Positions 21,540-36,496 of a DNA stretch of 64,000 bases are shown here, one piece after another (position 1 is the stretch's first letter; the number at the start of each line of letters is the position of its first letter). Location of the stretch: positions 42,181,213 to 42,245,212 of the forward strand of contig NC_065531.1 of assembly GCF_020184175.1 (NCBI RefSeq). Reading direction: 5' to 3'. The stretch comes from Aphis gossypii. Its lineage: Eukaryota; Arthropoda; Insecta; Hemiptera; Aphididae. Under the pieces are notes generated by a model. The model did no database searches. It was not told the DNA's origin and saw only the letters and a list, made by a program, of their open reading frames with translations. Position numbers and translations under genes: made by a program.

Positions 21540-24500
21540 GTCAACTATGGTTTAAAAGAGATTTTTTGATCTTGCCATTGTTTGAATTAAACATTTAGAT
21601 AATGGTGATTTAATTTTAAATATTTTCAAAAGTCAAAACAAGGAAAATTCATTTTGTTGACATTTTTAAATTTAAATTTGCATATTATACTTTTCTCGTT
21701 TATAAATATAGTATATTATACTAATAAATTTAATGACTAATAATATAATAATTAATATAATTAAAAAATAAAATGTATTAATTACATTTTTGCTATTGTA
21801 AAAATCAAAAAATTATAAATCTTATAAAACGTTTTATTTATATTTAAGTATTTAAGTAGAAGGTGAAAACTAGAAAAGCATCGAAATTATATTTGCCCTG
21901 GACCTCAAAATTCCTAAAAGTCAACCTACCTACAACTATCCTTTTTTTCATTCTGCACTTATTAATAATGTATATAGTACAAGTAACAGACATCCATTGA
22001 TATTGAGACCTCAATTAAAATAAAATAATGATAAAATATATTGGTATGCTAATATTTATATTATAATAAAATGTATGTTAGTTAAAAATCTGAATAACGT
22101 TACATGTATAAATACATAAGTAATAGTAATAGTAAAGATAAAACACAGTAAAAACGAATTCTTTTCATATTAAATATTATTTATGTATTAATATAACTAA
22201 ATATCAATACTGCAGTTGTGTGTAAACAATAAAGATGAGTAGTAATACTTGTGAATAAAGTACCATTAACTAACTTTATAAACAATTTTAATCTCTTTTC
22301 GCTGTGTTAGAATTTAATGAAATACAATATGTAAACTTCTGATAATGACATGAAAAAATTGCACGATTTATATTGTATACACAATATGTATACCTACTTA
22401 TTTTTAATGTTCACAGAAATTTGCATTCTTATTAGTATTGAATATAAAGGCGTTTACGGATAATGATGATCATTGACTGTATATTTTTCTTTACTTATTC
22501 GCATACAATCTTTTAAGAAATCTAATCAATTTAAGGTAAGATAATAATCTTAAAAAAAATATTAAAAACTAGTACTTACTTAAATGTTAAATTATAACCG
22601 GTAATCTGAAAAATGTTTTTCTTTGTATTCAACTTTTTCCAGTAAAAGGAGTATTATATGAGTCGATATTTTACAAATTGAAATTGGACACGGGTGTTAG
22701 TTTAAATAGTTATATTTGTAATTTCTTAGTAGTTTTCTCCCATTTTCTGGAAAACTACTCGTTAACTACGACTACGGTCCTATAGCAAAGAAACTTATTG
22801 CATTATTTCACAACTTTTTAATATTTATTATTGCTTTTAAACTTTAAATAAATATACCTAATATAATTTTAGTACTTTTAAACTTTCTAATTTATTTTGA
22901 GATTTTATTATGTAAAATGTTTGATATAAATGTATACACAATATACGAATATAAAAATAATTAATTGCATCAATAATAAACTGATAGCTCAGCCAGTTAA
23001 TTATTATTAAATTAAATTTAAACATAATAAATTTAATAAAATAAACGGAAATGAAGAAAACTTTAAATTCAATAAGTAAAGTTGAAGGTCAAATTTTAAA
23101 TAAACAAACAAGGGAAGTAATTTTCCTGATAGAAGGTGTTAATAGTGCTTTTTAAGTAGGTCACTGTATGATAATGTATGTGTTTTAAATTTTAATTAAA
23201 TAATACATCATTACAAACAAAGGATGAGTATTAGTGGAGACAGTAAGTTCACTAATATATTTTCAAGGATATTTTATTATATATTTATTAGCTATTAGTA
23301 ATTTGTTTTTCTATTAATCATATGGTAGGTTGAACTAAATTTTTCTAAAATAAATTGCATAATACATATTTTATAATATAATTATTAGGTACAGTAAAAT
23401 TATTTAATTTTATATTATATGTTAGGTTCAATGTACCGTTAAAGAGTGTGAATAAGTTCATGATTTAAATATCTTTAAACTAATTCAAATACTTTTTGTA
23501 ATAAAACATCATAGAAACTGTAAGTAACAATATACATAATATATAATAGTTACAAGTACCAACGATTTATATCTTTTGAATTCTAATAAAATAACTAAAA
23601 ATTGTTTTCATATTTATTTTTAATATTTTTAGATGGATGAACTACTTCTGAGAAAATATTTATTAAACTTCAATGCTTTTTTACTAACAAACAATTTTTT
23701 TTTATCTTTCATAATTTTATGACAAACTAAAAAGTTTAGTTAAACATTTCAAATACCTATCTATAAATAGTACAGAATGTTAAAATATTTTTAAAGTTAT
23801 AGTATTAACTATTAAGTCTAGTCAATGTTAATATTTGATGTAAATGCCAAGTCCCTATAATTATTCATTTTTGAATTACAACGAATTAACTATTAGATTT
23901 TGTAATAAACTGGTTTAGCGTAAAATTCCAGTTTTCGGTTTTTATTTTTTTTTTAATTTTTCTGATTATTCTAAAAGTTATGGTACATTTTTGTGATCGT
24001 CACTCTAATGTACCCCATTTTAAGTCAAGTGTATAGTTATGTACCTATACGTTTTTATTGGGATTTAACTTTTAAAATTTACGTGAAAAATTTAATCGCG
24101 CAAAAAAATTAATCATTACAAAATTTTTGACTACATGACCGAAAATGAAGCGTATACAAAATTTAAAATTGCTATAACATATTACCTTTAATGACATTAT
24201 TGAAACCACTTTCATAATGCACAAAACTGTCTATTATAACATGTACTTAACAAACACACACATAGTAAAATACATATAAATAAATAACATCTGAATTCAA
24301 CATAATACGATTGCGGAAGTAAAAACTACCAAGTGATAACGTGGTTTAGTTTTAAACGTCTATAAAATTAGTAGCAGAAATATTTTACTATCATGTATTA
24401 TGTATAAGTATATTATCCATATGTATAGCTCGTTACAAAAATGCAAATGCACCGAGTTTAAAAGCTTACACGTAAATGTAACCGCACGTGAATAAATACA

Positions 24501-27110
24501 TAAACTTTTATCTCAGGTGATTTCCTAGATCAAAAGTTTGTGTTGATTGTGGAAGAACAATAAATGCACGCTTATGTATAAAATTCAAATTTGTATGAAA
24601 AACTTTCCTAGACGATAAGTGCTCAAAGTTTGTTATACTAATATGAAGATGAATGACGAACAGTATTTATAAATATTTCAAGCCATATTATACTTTACAG
24701 AGTTCAACCATTTTGTTTTTAGAGTTTAAAACACCAAAGTTATCCAATCAGTTCTATTATGTAGAAAGTTAACAAAGTTACTTAAAGACAAATTGATTGA
24801 GTCACGTATAATTATTTTTTATTGTAATTTTAACGAATTAAAAAGTTTCACTAGATTAACTGCTGCAGTTTTAATGTTTAGTAGTTCGGTCGAGGAATAT
24901 ACAAATATTAATATTAGTAAATGTATTGGTTTATTTACTATATCCCTTTTAACTATATTGCACAGTGTTCGAATAATATAATTTAATACCTAGTTTAGAA
25001 ACACATAGCTACATTTTTATTGATACAAGATATTCTGAACACGACATATGGAAATTACTTATTATTGATTGGTTATATACTATATTATATGTACCTATAT
25101 AACGATTTGTAATATTATATATATATATATATCCAAAGTAATAATAATATACACTCTGTCGATGAACATAAAAGAACCCACGCTATCTCTCACAGAGCAA
25201 AACAAAATAAAATTAGTTGATTAATACAGTCATTTATCTTTGAAATTGTTCTATAGCTCTTATTAAAAAAGAGAGTTAACTTTAAATGTAATAAAACAAA
25301 AAAAAATTGATCACCATAATTGAATTTTTTTTTATCATTTCGAGTAATAATGTTAATCAGCTTCAAACGTTTATAAGATATTATACAAACATTTATAAAA
25401 TAATTAATTCTTTTGTAAAACACTTTTGCATAATATGATGCTTTCTCGCCTCCTATGAACTATTCTATTATTACGTCAAACTTGTACAAGTATAATATAA
25501 TATATTATTATAATAAACCCGTATGAATTATATTTTTCCTCTGTATTATCGATATAGGTACAACTATACTTTTATTTGCAAATTGAATTTATTCGATTCA
25601 AACGTGTGTAAATTTTATTTTTAGCGGGATTCTACATTTAGTGTGTGGAATCGTTTCTCAAAATGATTCAATTTAGTATTATATAATTTGATTTATGTCC
25701 CATCGATTTATTTTTTTTTCGTAAATTCGACATACTTGATTTTATAAACTTGGGTTTGATTTTATTTGAGAGTTTCTTTACCTTATCTGATATAATGTAG
25801 ATACATTCCCAATTTTTTTTTATATCTTTATCTATGTGTTTCCAAAATCGGCTTGAAACGATTGTTTGAACATCGCTTGTATTTATTTAGAATTTCACAA
25901 TACACTTGTTTGTTACAAAATGTATATGTTGTGATAAACTATAATGCTTATATTTGAGTATACAGAATTGGTTTGAATATTATAATTGGTCGTTAGGTCA
26001 ACAGATTTAATATAAGTAAAGTAAATTTTTTGTAGTGGTTATTGAAATACAAATTGTACCATCTCTTCAGTATTTTGGTTTAAATCAGATACACATTCAA
26101 AGTAATAGACATCTTAAAATAATATTAGGAGAAATGATATACGATAATTTTTGTATTTATATAATGGTGAATATTACGTTGGATTTGTCGAGATGAAAAT
26201 TAAACCGCTTGGTTATCATTTGACATTATAAAGGTAAATATTTTATTTGTATAACTCTGAGTTTATGCCACTCATAGGCATACTAAACCGTTGGGAGACG
26301 TTATGTCTTATGGTACCGCTTAAATATGCATTGCTGAATATAACTTTGAATAATTAAAGTATGATCAGATAAAATATACAATTTTTGAAATTGATATTTT
26401 TGGCAAGTTTCTATTCTTGGAGAAAATTAAACGTGCTAACTGTATATTTAGAGCTATTTTATGTTTAACGTTTTTACTGCTTCGTTTAGTTAAGTTTTAT
26501 AAGTAGATATAATAAACTTTATGATTTAAAGTTTGATCCTGTGAAGGGAGTGATTTGTTTTTAAAATGTTATATAATATTATAATAATTTAAAACCGATT
26601 GATGATAAGTAATAATATTTGAAAAAAACAACATATTTTTAACATAAGAAATATAATTTTAATTTATATTAAGTCACTTATTATAGCACTGACTGTAATT
26701 GTGACATACTCAGAGTATTTACAACGGATGTTTTAGGCTCAACAGTTATTATCTATATTTTAAAAGTCTAGTGAAAAACAATCTAATGAGAAAAGACAGG
26801 ATGACACCGCATCATAGATTAGGATAGATTAAGATATGAATTAATTCACAAATATCAAAAAAAAAAAAAACAACTGGAAAATAGTTTAAAGGAAATACCA
26901 TTATTAAAATAAAGACAAAACAAATATTTGGAATACTAAATAATGGAACATCTAGGTGTTTTAAGTTTACTTACTTACTTGATTAATTTTGTAAAATAAA
27001 TTGAGTTAGATAAGGTATTATAATTATATTAACCGATTTTTGTTCAATAAACTATTATTAATTTCAATTAAGAAAAAAAGGTTATGTACTAGTAATTAAT
27101 AAACACATCT
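21540..27110. other. Gene-free AT-rich stretch
   Basis: No RNA gene, transposon protein or convincing exon found. ORFs at 24793-24981 and 25190-25423 are AT-driven and resemble no protein. Confidence 0.55.
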
Positions 27111-27119
27111 AATGTTTGT

Positions 27120-27380
27120 GACTAAAATGTTCTTGTTTTAAATTTTGAGTGGAGCTATACATTTATTCATTTTACAGTGGTTTGCTTTTGTTGTGTCTGT
27201 CATCATCTTTTGGGATAGTAGTTAAGAATATTTTGATTTCCAACATTGATGGTTATTTTTTTTTTGTAGAAAATTTAGTTGGTACTTAGAGGGTAAAGAT
27301 AAATATATTTCCAGTACTTGTAAAAAATTACAAGGAAGTGCAAACACAATAAATAGAAAAACTGGAATTTTTTCTGTTTT
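27120..27380 (+). repeat. Dispersed repeat family, copy C
   Basis: TTTTGAGTGGAGCTATACAT, TCATTTTACAGTGGTTTGCT, GTGTCTGTCATCATCTTTTG, TTGATTTCCAACATTGATGG and TCCAGTACTTGTAAAAAATT follow in the family's order. Recognisable for about 260 bp. Confidence 0.65.
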
Positions 27381-27389
27381 AATAAAATC

Positions 27390-30300
27390 AATAATTAATT
27401 TATAATATATGTGACGTTTTTGGATAAATTAATTTGTATTACCATATTACAAGTTAATAATAAATTAATTAATGTTAGTTTAAGTATATTAAAAACTATT
27501 TTTATAGAAATAAAGGTTGACACATGTTTTTTACGCTTAGAATAAATTTTCGTATATATATTACTATTAACTACTTAATAACGAAGAACACTCAATGTAT
27601 AATATAAAGTAGAGCGAGTTCTCTGTTTTATATTTTTTTTTACAGTTTTTGTTGTTCTCATATACGCATAATATCAATTTTGATTCCATAAGATTTAAAT
27701 TTTTTATCAGTTTTGAATGGATCAGTTTGATATTTTTTAAAACATATTGCTTATGTGTATTTATTAATTGTTATAAAAATTGTTTAAGTAAAAGTGAAAA
27801 ATACGTTTTTCTGTAACATCAATAATATAATGATTTCTAGGCTCAAAATTTAAAATATAAATTATTAAAAACACTATACAACCCAGCAGAAGTGAAAATT
27901 ATAACAATTTCCTTTGAAAATCATGTACCTTATGTTTCTAATACAATTTTTGAGTTTCTTATTCAAACATTATAACTAGTAATTTGGGATAGACCTCTGG
28001 GAAATGTGTTATTGTAAATAAATAAAGTTGAGTGAAAGTTCACAAGAAGTATTTGAAATTGCATGGAATGCGTTTTATTTGAATTCTTGGGTTAAGTTAG
28101 GCGTTGTTATATTTTATAAGCTTAGATCACGATAAATACATTGAAATGTTTTATCATTTACATTTATAAATAGAACTGCACTTATTATGTAAGTATTAAT
28201 GTTCTTAAATTATACTACCTTATGTCACATAGTTACTTGTTGATAACCTATATAGGTACCTTAAACAATTTATATAATCTTAATTCTTAATAATTGTAAA
28301 ACAGACTGATTATATACAATCAATAATAATAGTAGTTACATAGTTTTCAGAACACTTTGTAAGATTATAATGTATTAAGGTTTTGAATAATTACTCACTT
28401 AATAAGATTTTTTGCCTGACATAATGTGTCTTCTCCTGCTATGTATCAAACATAACCTTTGGATTTTGAAATCCGTTGAATGTTAACGAGACCGTTTAAC
28501 TTCCTTACAAACGCTTCCAAGTAAAAACTTTATTTAAACACTAATCAACTCATTTCATAACTTATCACAAACATACGAATACCTAGCTTATATTTTAGTC
28601 TTATCAACTAACGGACAAAATTATTAAGTGTTTCAATTGCGATACTTTCTTTCATGTCATTCATAACAATGTTCTTCTAAATAGCTTAGATACTTTTATT
28701 GTTAAATATTATTAATACATTATATTTTAATATTCTATATCAACTGAACTGATCATTAGAATAGTTTACATTCGTATATTGCGTAAAGACATGCAAATTA
28801 TAGCGAAACAATTTTTATGAATGACGTAATTGCTTGTATCGTAACGAGATACGCAGACCTGTCATCCTGGCCTATTGTACAGTCACATTATTAGAAATGT
28901 CACAATCAAAACCATTCGTGTTTTTGACAGTCACCTAATGAACTACCACAATTATTATTTTTATTATCACCATCATCGCATCACCATTATAATAAGGTTC
29001 AGCCATCACGAGTAATAGTTTATACTTGACAATACTAATAAAATAGATTTTAATTTGATCGTAAAGTGCACTGATCGTAAACAAGTTTGAAACATTATAG
29101 GTGCACACATTATCTTGTTCTACTCAGAACCTGAGTGATTAAAAAAAAAAAAAAAAACAAAACAGAACCGATGCCTGGTAGCGGAAGAGTAAAGTATTTT
29201 CAGCGTCGAGTTCAGAAAATTTCTGATTTACGAAAAATACAGTCTATACTTCTGTTAGATATTATAATATATGATTGAACAACCTAACCAAACATATTTT
29301 ATATTGTGTGAATCATTTAACTACATTATTATGTACTTTGTCGTGTCTTGTAAATATTAAAAATAATCAAAGCATCCAATCGGGTCAAAAAATGTAATCA
29401 AAGTATGTGCGTTTAGAGACAAAATATTTACATATATAACACTAAACTTGCATGGTTACGCATATGCTCTGCAACATGTATATAGTATATAGTATTATAT
29501 ACTATCTTTATTTTTCATCTACTTGTATTAATACGTTTTACCAACAGATACTATTATTAAACACTCACTTTATGGAATAAATGTAATTTTATGTATACAC
29601 ACACACACACACACACACATATTATATCACTTAAATATTTATACTTTGTCGTAAAATTATTAAGTATTGTTTGAAAAGAAAGACCGCATATTATGTCGGC
29701 TGTGTTGCAGATTTAAATAATTTAAGGAACCAGCGTCGTTGATAAGAATTTAATTCCATTTTGAAGTTGGTCCGCATGGATGTAAAATTATATTATTTAA
29801 GCGGGGGGTCTACGGTTGACCCCATAAATGTGAAAGTTTTACGTTAAAAGCCGACGTTCTGGTGGGTACAAAAATAAGCTTTGTCTACCCTTCCCGCCCA
29901 CACGATTTTACCTGTGAGCAAAGGCCCTTCCTAATGTTTTTCAAAGGACATTTTTGCTGCCAAACTATATATTTATTTAATAACTCTCCGGATGTGAATG
30001 TGATGAATAAACTAAACATTCCTGAACTTTGAAATTGATTTAAGTATTTTATTATATGGGTTGCCAGTTATTCAAATTGAATTAAAATCCTCTGAAAAGA
30101 TATAAAAAATGAACAATTTAAAAAAATATATTATTTAAATAAAATATTTTAAAACAAAATTTAAAAAATTAAAACAAAAATATTACATCGAGTTTTTACA
30201 CGTTGAATATTTTCAGCATATTTTTTTATAACACCAAAGTTACTGTTTAATATGATAAGCTATAAAACAACACATTACATATCCTATAATTGTCAATGTC

Positions 30301-33300
30301 ATGACTCGTTCTAAGATAGTTCCTGTTGTAATATTGGCTTATTTTAATAAATGTATTAACATTTTAAATGTTATAAAACGCATAAAATTTTACTTATTGT
30401 TTGAAAAAATATTGTATTTTTTTAAATGTATAAACATGTTTGATGTACAATAGTATATAAATCAATTTTAAATTTTTTATAGAAAATATTTGAAATGAAT
30501 TAGTAAGTATGTTGTTAGAAGTTATTAAAAGAAGTATAAACAAGTCAAAAATCATATTTATATATATATTTAATTACCTAGTTAAACGTTTAACCAATAA
30601 TGAAAATTGGTAAACTAAACTAAAAACTGTCATAGAATATAAAGTATTATCTATTTTATAAAGTTTATAAAGCCCACGTACAAATTTCTATCTATAGAAG
30701 GTTGTATAGTTTGTTTATTTGCTAAATATTCTCATGGTAAAGTTACAAAATATTTCCCAGGTGCGTTTGATAAAATGAAAGGTAACCTATCTTAAAATTC
30801 CCTTGCATATTCTAAATTATCAACAAACTAGTGATTTGAGGTAATAGTTCGTCTATTATTAGTTTTAGTTTTACAGTTAAATAGTTTTATATTGAATGTT
30901 TGATTTCATACTAACCTACCTATCGTGATAAATAAAATGAAATAAATAAAAATCATATTTTTATTATAAATTATATTGATTATTAACTATAACATGAATT
31001 GATTTTACAGTGTCTGTAAAAACTTAATATCTGGTAAAAAATAGATTATTTGATTGTTTATATATCTGTTTAGTTTTTTAAGTCTTGAACACATGGTAAT
31101 TACTAATTAAATTACAATAATTATCATTCTAAATGTGTAATATACTTATCGTAATAAAAGTTTTAATTTAATTTACTTTAAAACTATGACATAAGTTTAA
31201 AATCCAATAGGTATATTACAAATATATATCTTGAATGTCATCAAAACAACACGTGGATAATAATTTCTGTATATAAATGATGAATGACAAATTAAATTTA
31301 AACCAACTTAGGTAAAATATATAATTAAAAAAATATCTATACTCAGAAAGAAATAGATTACTAATAGGAGGGAAAATTATAAATACTACAATAAGAAATT
31401 TAATTTTGAGAAACTCTGTTAGGTAAATAATAATAATAATAAAAAAATATCTTTAAAAATATTCTATTAATTGTGTTTCAATTAAAATTTTAAATTTTAA
31501 ATTTTTTTGTAACATAATATTAATAGTTATTAAAAAATGTTAAACCATGATTATTATAATTTGTATTTCTCTAAAAATTACTAGCTATTTACTTAAAAAT
31601 CTAATAAAATATTAAATTGAACATATTGAAAAATATCGAATAAACTAATTTTAATGTATACTATTACTTAATATTAAAAATTTTTTTTATTACGACATTT
31701 TAGCAAATTAATTTTATTTCAAAAACGATGCTATAGGTAATAACTTCAACGATATATGATATTTTAGTCTTTAAACTATTATATGAGAAATGTAAACTAT
31801 TATAATCTTAACTACAGTAAAAAATATTAACTGTGTATTTATAAGTACTTACAAATTTAATTTAATTTTTGAGATCCCAATTTTAATTCGTACCTTTGGA
31901 GTTTTTAAATACGTTTTAGTAATTAATCCAGTTAAATAACAGTGGTTTCAATAAAACATAAATTTTATTTTTATCAGATCAACATATTTGAATATTTTGC
32001 TATAATATTAATTATTTATATAAAATTGATTGATCAATAATGTTAGTAAATTTTTATGTTTTCAATAAAATAAGATTGGGATGTGCTCTCACTGTTAAAA
32101 GTCTGTTGTTTTTAATTAATTCCGCTAAAGAACTTTTTCCATTAACTTGGGTATATTTCTAATTTAGAGAAACCGCACCAAATACTTTTTTTTAAATGCT
32201 ACCAGACTGCTTATTAGTTTATTTTGTCCCTTTTTAGTTTTTATAGACCTCATAAACCGAAGTAAAACTACGAAAAGTGACATTACACCCGGGACACTCA
32301 GCCATTTTTATAGTTTGAATAAATATCTTTGAACTTAACTCATTCGACGATTGTTAGTATTGTAAAAAGATTTTTTTCGACTCTGAATTGACTTTTTATA
32401 ACCATTGGTGGCAATAACACATCAATTATTAAGAAAAACTTTTTAGCTAATTGGATTCAAAGAAATAAAATGGGAAGACAAAAATACTTGGTTCATATAA
32501 ATAATAAAAAACACACAATTATTTGTAAATAAAAAGCTGGTAGAGAAACTAATTTAATTTATTTTAAGTTAAACTTACTATATTTTATAAATGTATGTAG
32601 GTATACTTAAGATACTTATTTTTAATCAGATTCTGGTGTTATAGGAAGAATCTTATTTATTTTTTAAAATTATTTGTATTAAACTAAATGTTTAAAATTT
32701 ATTTATTTTTTATAGAAATATACATTACTTACTCTTCATTAAAAAAAAAATAAACTAGATGTATAAAGAATTGTATAAATCATAAAAATAGTTATTTAAA
32801 ATGTTAGTACGTTCATAAGAAAATGAAATAAAACATGAAAAGTTTAAAGAAAATTAATTAAATTAAATTTATCTAAGTTTAGTTTTTGAACTAATAGTAT
32901 ATTATTTTTGGTTATTCAAAATGTGGGGTAAATGGGCAAACCGGAAAGCAAAAATACATGAGGAATTCATTCTCTTATCTTAAATTTAAATAATTAATAC
33001 ATTTTGATCGAATAAAAGATGCTTATAAATTAAAACTTAATTTATTTTACAGAAATGTTTTTTAATTGATTTTCATAACTTTAAAAGTATTGGTTGAAAG
33101 TAAAAAAAATAATCTATTACCCTCCAGTATCAAACAAAGAAATTTTTTAACTTAAAAATTAAAATTGTATACAAATTAAAAATGTGTCGCCACTTTTGAT
33201 AAACTTAACTAGTACTTGTGATAGATTCGGGAAAGCCTAGCTTTTTCCTGGTTTCAGCGATAGGAAACAACGAATTTTTCTAGATCCAGGTAACAACGGA

Positions 33301-33620
33301 GATTGTAAAGTTCATTATTCTTAAGCTGCTTGACTTGAGGAAATTCAAAGAATGGAAATTAGCAATAAGGTGATGATCGGTTTCATTGAAAAACATATAA
33401 CGGAAATGGATTATGTATGTAATCTTTGTTAAAAATAAATAAATAAAACTTAATATATAAATATTAACATTGCTTTATTGAAATTAATACAAATAAATAA
33501 AATAATTAATTATGTTTTTTCGTGTATGTTAATATATATTGTATTTTAATATTCTTAGTAAAATAATTATATGTAGTTTTTGTTTTTTTTTACTTTTTTT
33601 TTTTAAACTTTTTTTCTATT
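27390..33620. other. Gene-free AT-rich stretch with an (AC)n microsatellite
   Basis: (AC)n lies at about 29596-29619. A short GC-richer patch at 29760-29950 contains the inverted repeat GGGGTC / GACCCC (29805-29823). At 33250-33310 a strong acceptor (CCTGGTTTCAG) and a weak donor frame a 32-bp segment, too short to call. No gene recognised. Confidence 0.5.
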
Positions 33621-33638
33621 TTCAAATTTTTTTTTCTA

Positions 33639-33905
33639 AGGGGTAGCGTGGTGCAGTGGTCACACAAGTTGGCTATGACGCGTGCAGTCAAGTCACCTCA
33701 TCGAATCTGGCTCAGTGCAAAATATATTCTGCAGAATTTTCTGTAGTCTATATTCCCTGACATCATTCTGGTTGCCTAGATCCGCGTCAACGCTAAAGAG
33801 AGAACTGAAATTATAATAATACTATACGGACAGCATGCGTGTGTGTGTGTGTATGACAGATCGGCCGCCGGTGATCGTAACGTACTACGTTTATTATTAT
33901 TATTG
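33639..33905 (+). mobile_element. tRNA-derived SINE
   Basis: The head contains TGGTGCAGTGG (33649-33659), an exact match to the RNA polymerase III A box TRGYNNARNGG. TCATCGAATCT (33698-33708) matches the B-box core TCGANTC. The spacing is right for a tRNA-like promoter, but no cloverleaf with paired acceptor arms can be drawn, so it is not a functional tRNA. A unique body follows, with a (GT)n run, ending in a TTATTATTATTATT tail near 33890. A LINE 3' end in this window (5212-5226) has the same kind of tail, which may point to its mobilising partner. Confidence 0.65.
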
Positions 33906-34993
33906 TCAACGCGGCGGCGACAATTGGTATTTTGATATTTTATCTAAGAGAAGAATATAATATTGAATATGACAAACGGCGATATGTATAGGCAACTTCA
34001 CACCAATTTTCGGAGCTGTAGACTTAATATTGACAATAATTTAATAATATTATTATAATCATGTAAATAATATTGAAATAATGAACAAATTAAAAATTAC
34101 ATATTATTAATTTTCCGTGTTATTAGATAATTATTTTAGTTAAAACAACTAATTACATAAATATATATAAGGACGTATAATCCGATGATTTTTTCATATT
34201 ATATACCGAACCATTCAAAACTGAGTAATATAGTTTTTAGGTAATTATTTTTATATATTTGTTAAATATGTGGGTAGTTTTATATATAATTATTATAATG
34301 TAAGTTTTATACTTTATTATTAATTTTTGTTATTTAAAAGTAAGCCAATAAAAAAATATTAAAAAAACAAATTTGGTAAAAGAAAATAGTTATTACATTA
34401 TAAAATAATATTTACAATATCTTTTACAAAGATGTTTTATTATATACTTTATATTTCGTTGAGGACTGGTAAAAAAAAAATTAATTAAGTTTTTGAATTA
34501 TCAATTATAGGTATCAGTTGAATATGTATTATTAACTATGGGAAGTAACTTGAAAATGTAAACTTGTTGTAGGTGATTAAGTAATTGAACGTCATATAAT
34601 GTATATGAGTAGAATATAAATAGTGAACTAAACAACCTCGCATATAAATTAATTATAAGTATACTATAGGTACTTGCACAAAATTTTGTTTGGCAAATAC
34701 TAATTTACTTACGTTTACTGTTAATAATATAGCATTTGTCTATTTATTATAATGTTTAAAGTGAGCAATGAATTGAAGATGATATACACTAATCAACAAT
34801 TATATATAACTAATTTAAATAAAAACTGAAAAATTCTTTCTATTATAAACTTAATATATAGTAGGTTTCGAGTGCAAACCTCTATTAGGTAGCTGGTGGG
34901 TGAATGAAAATGGGTAAGTGCAAGAACGAGATAACACCATTTTTCAAAACTTTTCAGGAAACGATAAAGTTATTTTAAAAATATATTATATAT

Positions 34994-35098
34994 AAATTAC
35001 GATAAAAAAGATTCCGTAGTAATTAATTTGATTTTCTTAATTTTTTGAGACGATAGTTAATATTACCCTAAATTTTATGGAGTTATCTTGTTTTTTGC
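34994..35098. repeat. Direct repeat, copy 1 (about 105 bp)
   Basis: Begins AAATTACGATAAAAAAGATT and ends GGAGTTATCTTGTTTTTTGC. A second copy starts 324 bases downstream at 35318 with roughly 90 percent identity by eye. Confidence 0.8.
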
Positions 35099-35317
35099 CA
35101 GGACTTTGTATTTATTATTTATTCATAATATTTGTTTTAATACAAAAAACAATATTATTTGTTCTATTTTTAAGATATTTGTTTTATTTATTGAAGTATG
35201 ATTTTATTAATTTTATTAATCTAATTCTATTTAAATATTTAACTATATATACCATTTTTGGTAGTAAAAATATTTAAATAAAGATACAAATAATTTTAAA
35301 AACAATTTAGATACATT

Positions 35318-35425
35318 AAATTACGATAAAAAAGATTCCGTAGTAATTCATTTGATTTTCTTAATTTCTTTGAGATGAGAGCTAATATTAACCTAAGTTT
35401 TTTGGAGTTATCTGGTTTTTCAATG
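35318..35425. repeat. Direct repeat, copy 2 (about 105 bp)
   Basis: Same segment as 34994-35098. Its end motif ATGGAGTTATCTAGTT appears a third time at 35552-35567. On the minus strand, copy 2 lies in an 81-codon open frame (35541-35296) that contains QDNSVHSH and PDNSKKLR, both from the repeated GATAAC/GACAAT-TCC motif. Copy 1 has stops in that frame. No protein family recognised; likely part of an unidentified repeat element. Confidence 0.8.
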
Positions 35426-35749
35426 GAAAAAAACCAGACAACTTCATTTACTTTATATTTCCTGTGCGAATGAACGGAATTGTCTTGTTCTTGCACAGAT
35501 ATATTCGTTTTTTTCTTGATAATAAACGGCCAAAACTTCATTTTTTCAAAAAAATGGAGTTATCTAGTTCCATACTAAAAATGGTTTATGTGGTTGGTTT
35601 GTTAATCTATAGTTTGGGATATTTTATGTTGATTTAAAATTTTTTTTTCTGTGTCTATTTCTATATTAATATGAGCTACCCGTTGAATCTATGGCCGCAT
35701 TGGACGTAACATATTATATTGTTATAAGAATAACAAGAATATAAAATAA

Positions 35750-36080
35750 AATACTAAAAAATAAAAAAATTAGATTCAGAGCAGATAGTGATGAATGTAT
35801 CCATTTTAAAATGGTGTGTGTTTTTTCTGTCTGACATTACCTTTTGGTGCAGTGTAAATGATTCGATTTTAAGCTTTAGATGAATAGGAAAGGTGGTTTT
35901 TTCTAGAAATATTGAAGCAAGTTGTTAATTTGAGGAAAGGATTGAGGGTTAAAAGCATAACAGTACATACAGAACTTTCCAAAACTTTCCAAAACAAATC
36001 AAACAAATAATAAAAAAAAAAAAAATATGGAAAAAACTGGAATTTTTACAAAAAAAAACCAGTATTTTACAAACTTGATT
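35750..36080 (+). repeat. Dispersed repeat family, copy D
   Basis: GATTCAGAGCAGATAGTGAT, GAATGTATCCATTTTAAAAT, GGTGTGTGTTTTTTCTGTCT and ACATTACCTTTTGGTGCAG, then TTCCAAAAC and an AAAAAACTGGAATTTTT block, in family order. Confidence 0.65.
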
Positions 36081-36436
36081 ATATTTTTTAAAGGCAACGT
36101 TGTACATGAATAAGTTTGAAATATTATTAGCTAGTCACGTAAATTGTCTTTCCGTCGTTATATTTAGATATAAATATTGTAGACATAGAAGAAAAAACAA
36201 AACAATCTTTTCATTGGACAATGCACTAATACATGTTTGAACGGAATATAATCACTTGTGCAGTGCACAAAAAAATCACTAACTGTAGAATTAAATATTA
36301 TAGTATATTCAAGTTCCCTAACGCTTTTTTAATGGACACATTCGGTTGCCTTTGGAAATACGGTGGAAAAAAGAATCTCGAAAGTACAGAAAATATATAC
36401 TTTTACCATTTACTATAATATAATATAATAACTTAC

Positions 36437-36496
36437 TGTTTTTATGTTAACACGACGATAGACACAGTAGAACATCATATCATTTTGATGGATCAT
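36437..36496 (-). other. Candidate first coding exon (20 codons) with consensus donor
   Basis: On the minus strand an ATG opens MIHQNDMMFYCVYRRVNIKT and ends exactly at GTAAGT, with an in-frame stop four codons before the ATG. No continuing exon was found downstream, so this is only a candidate. Confidence 0.2.
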
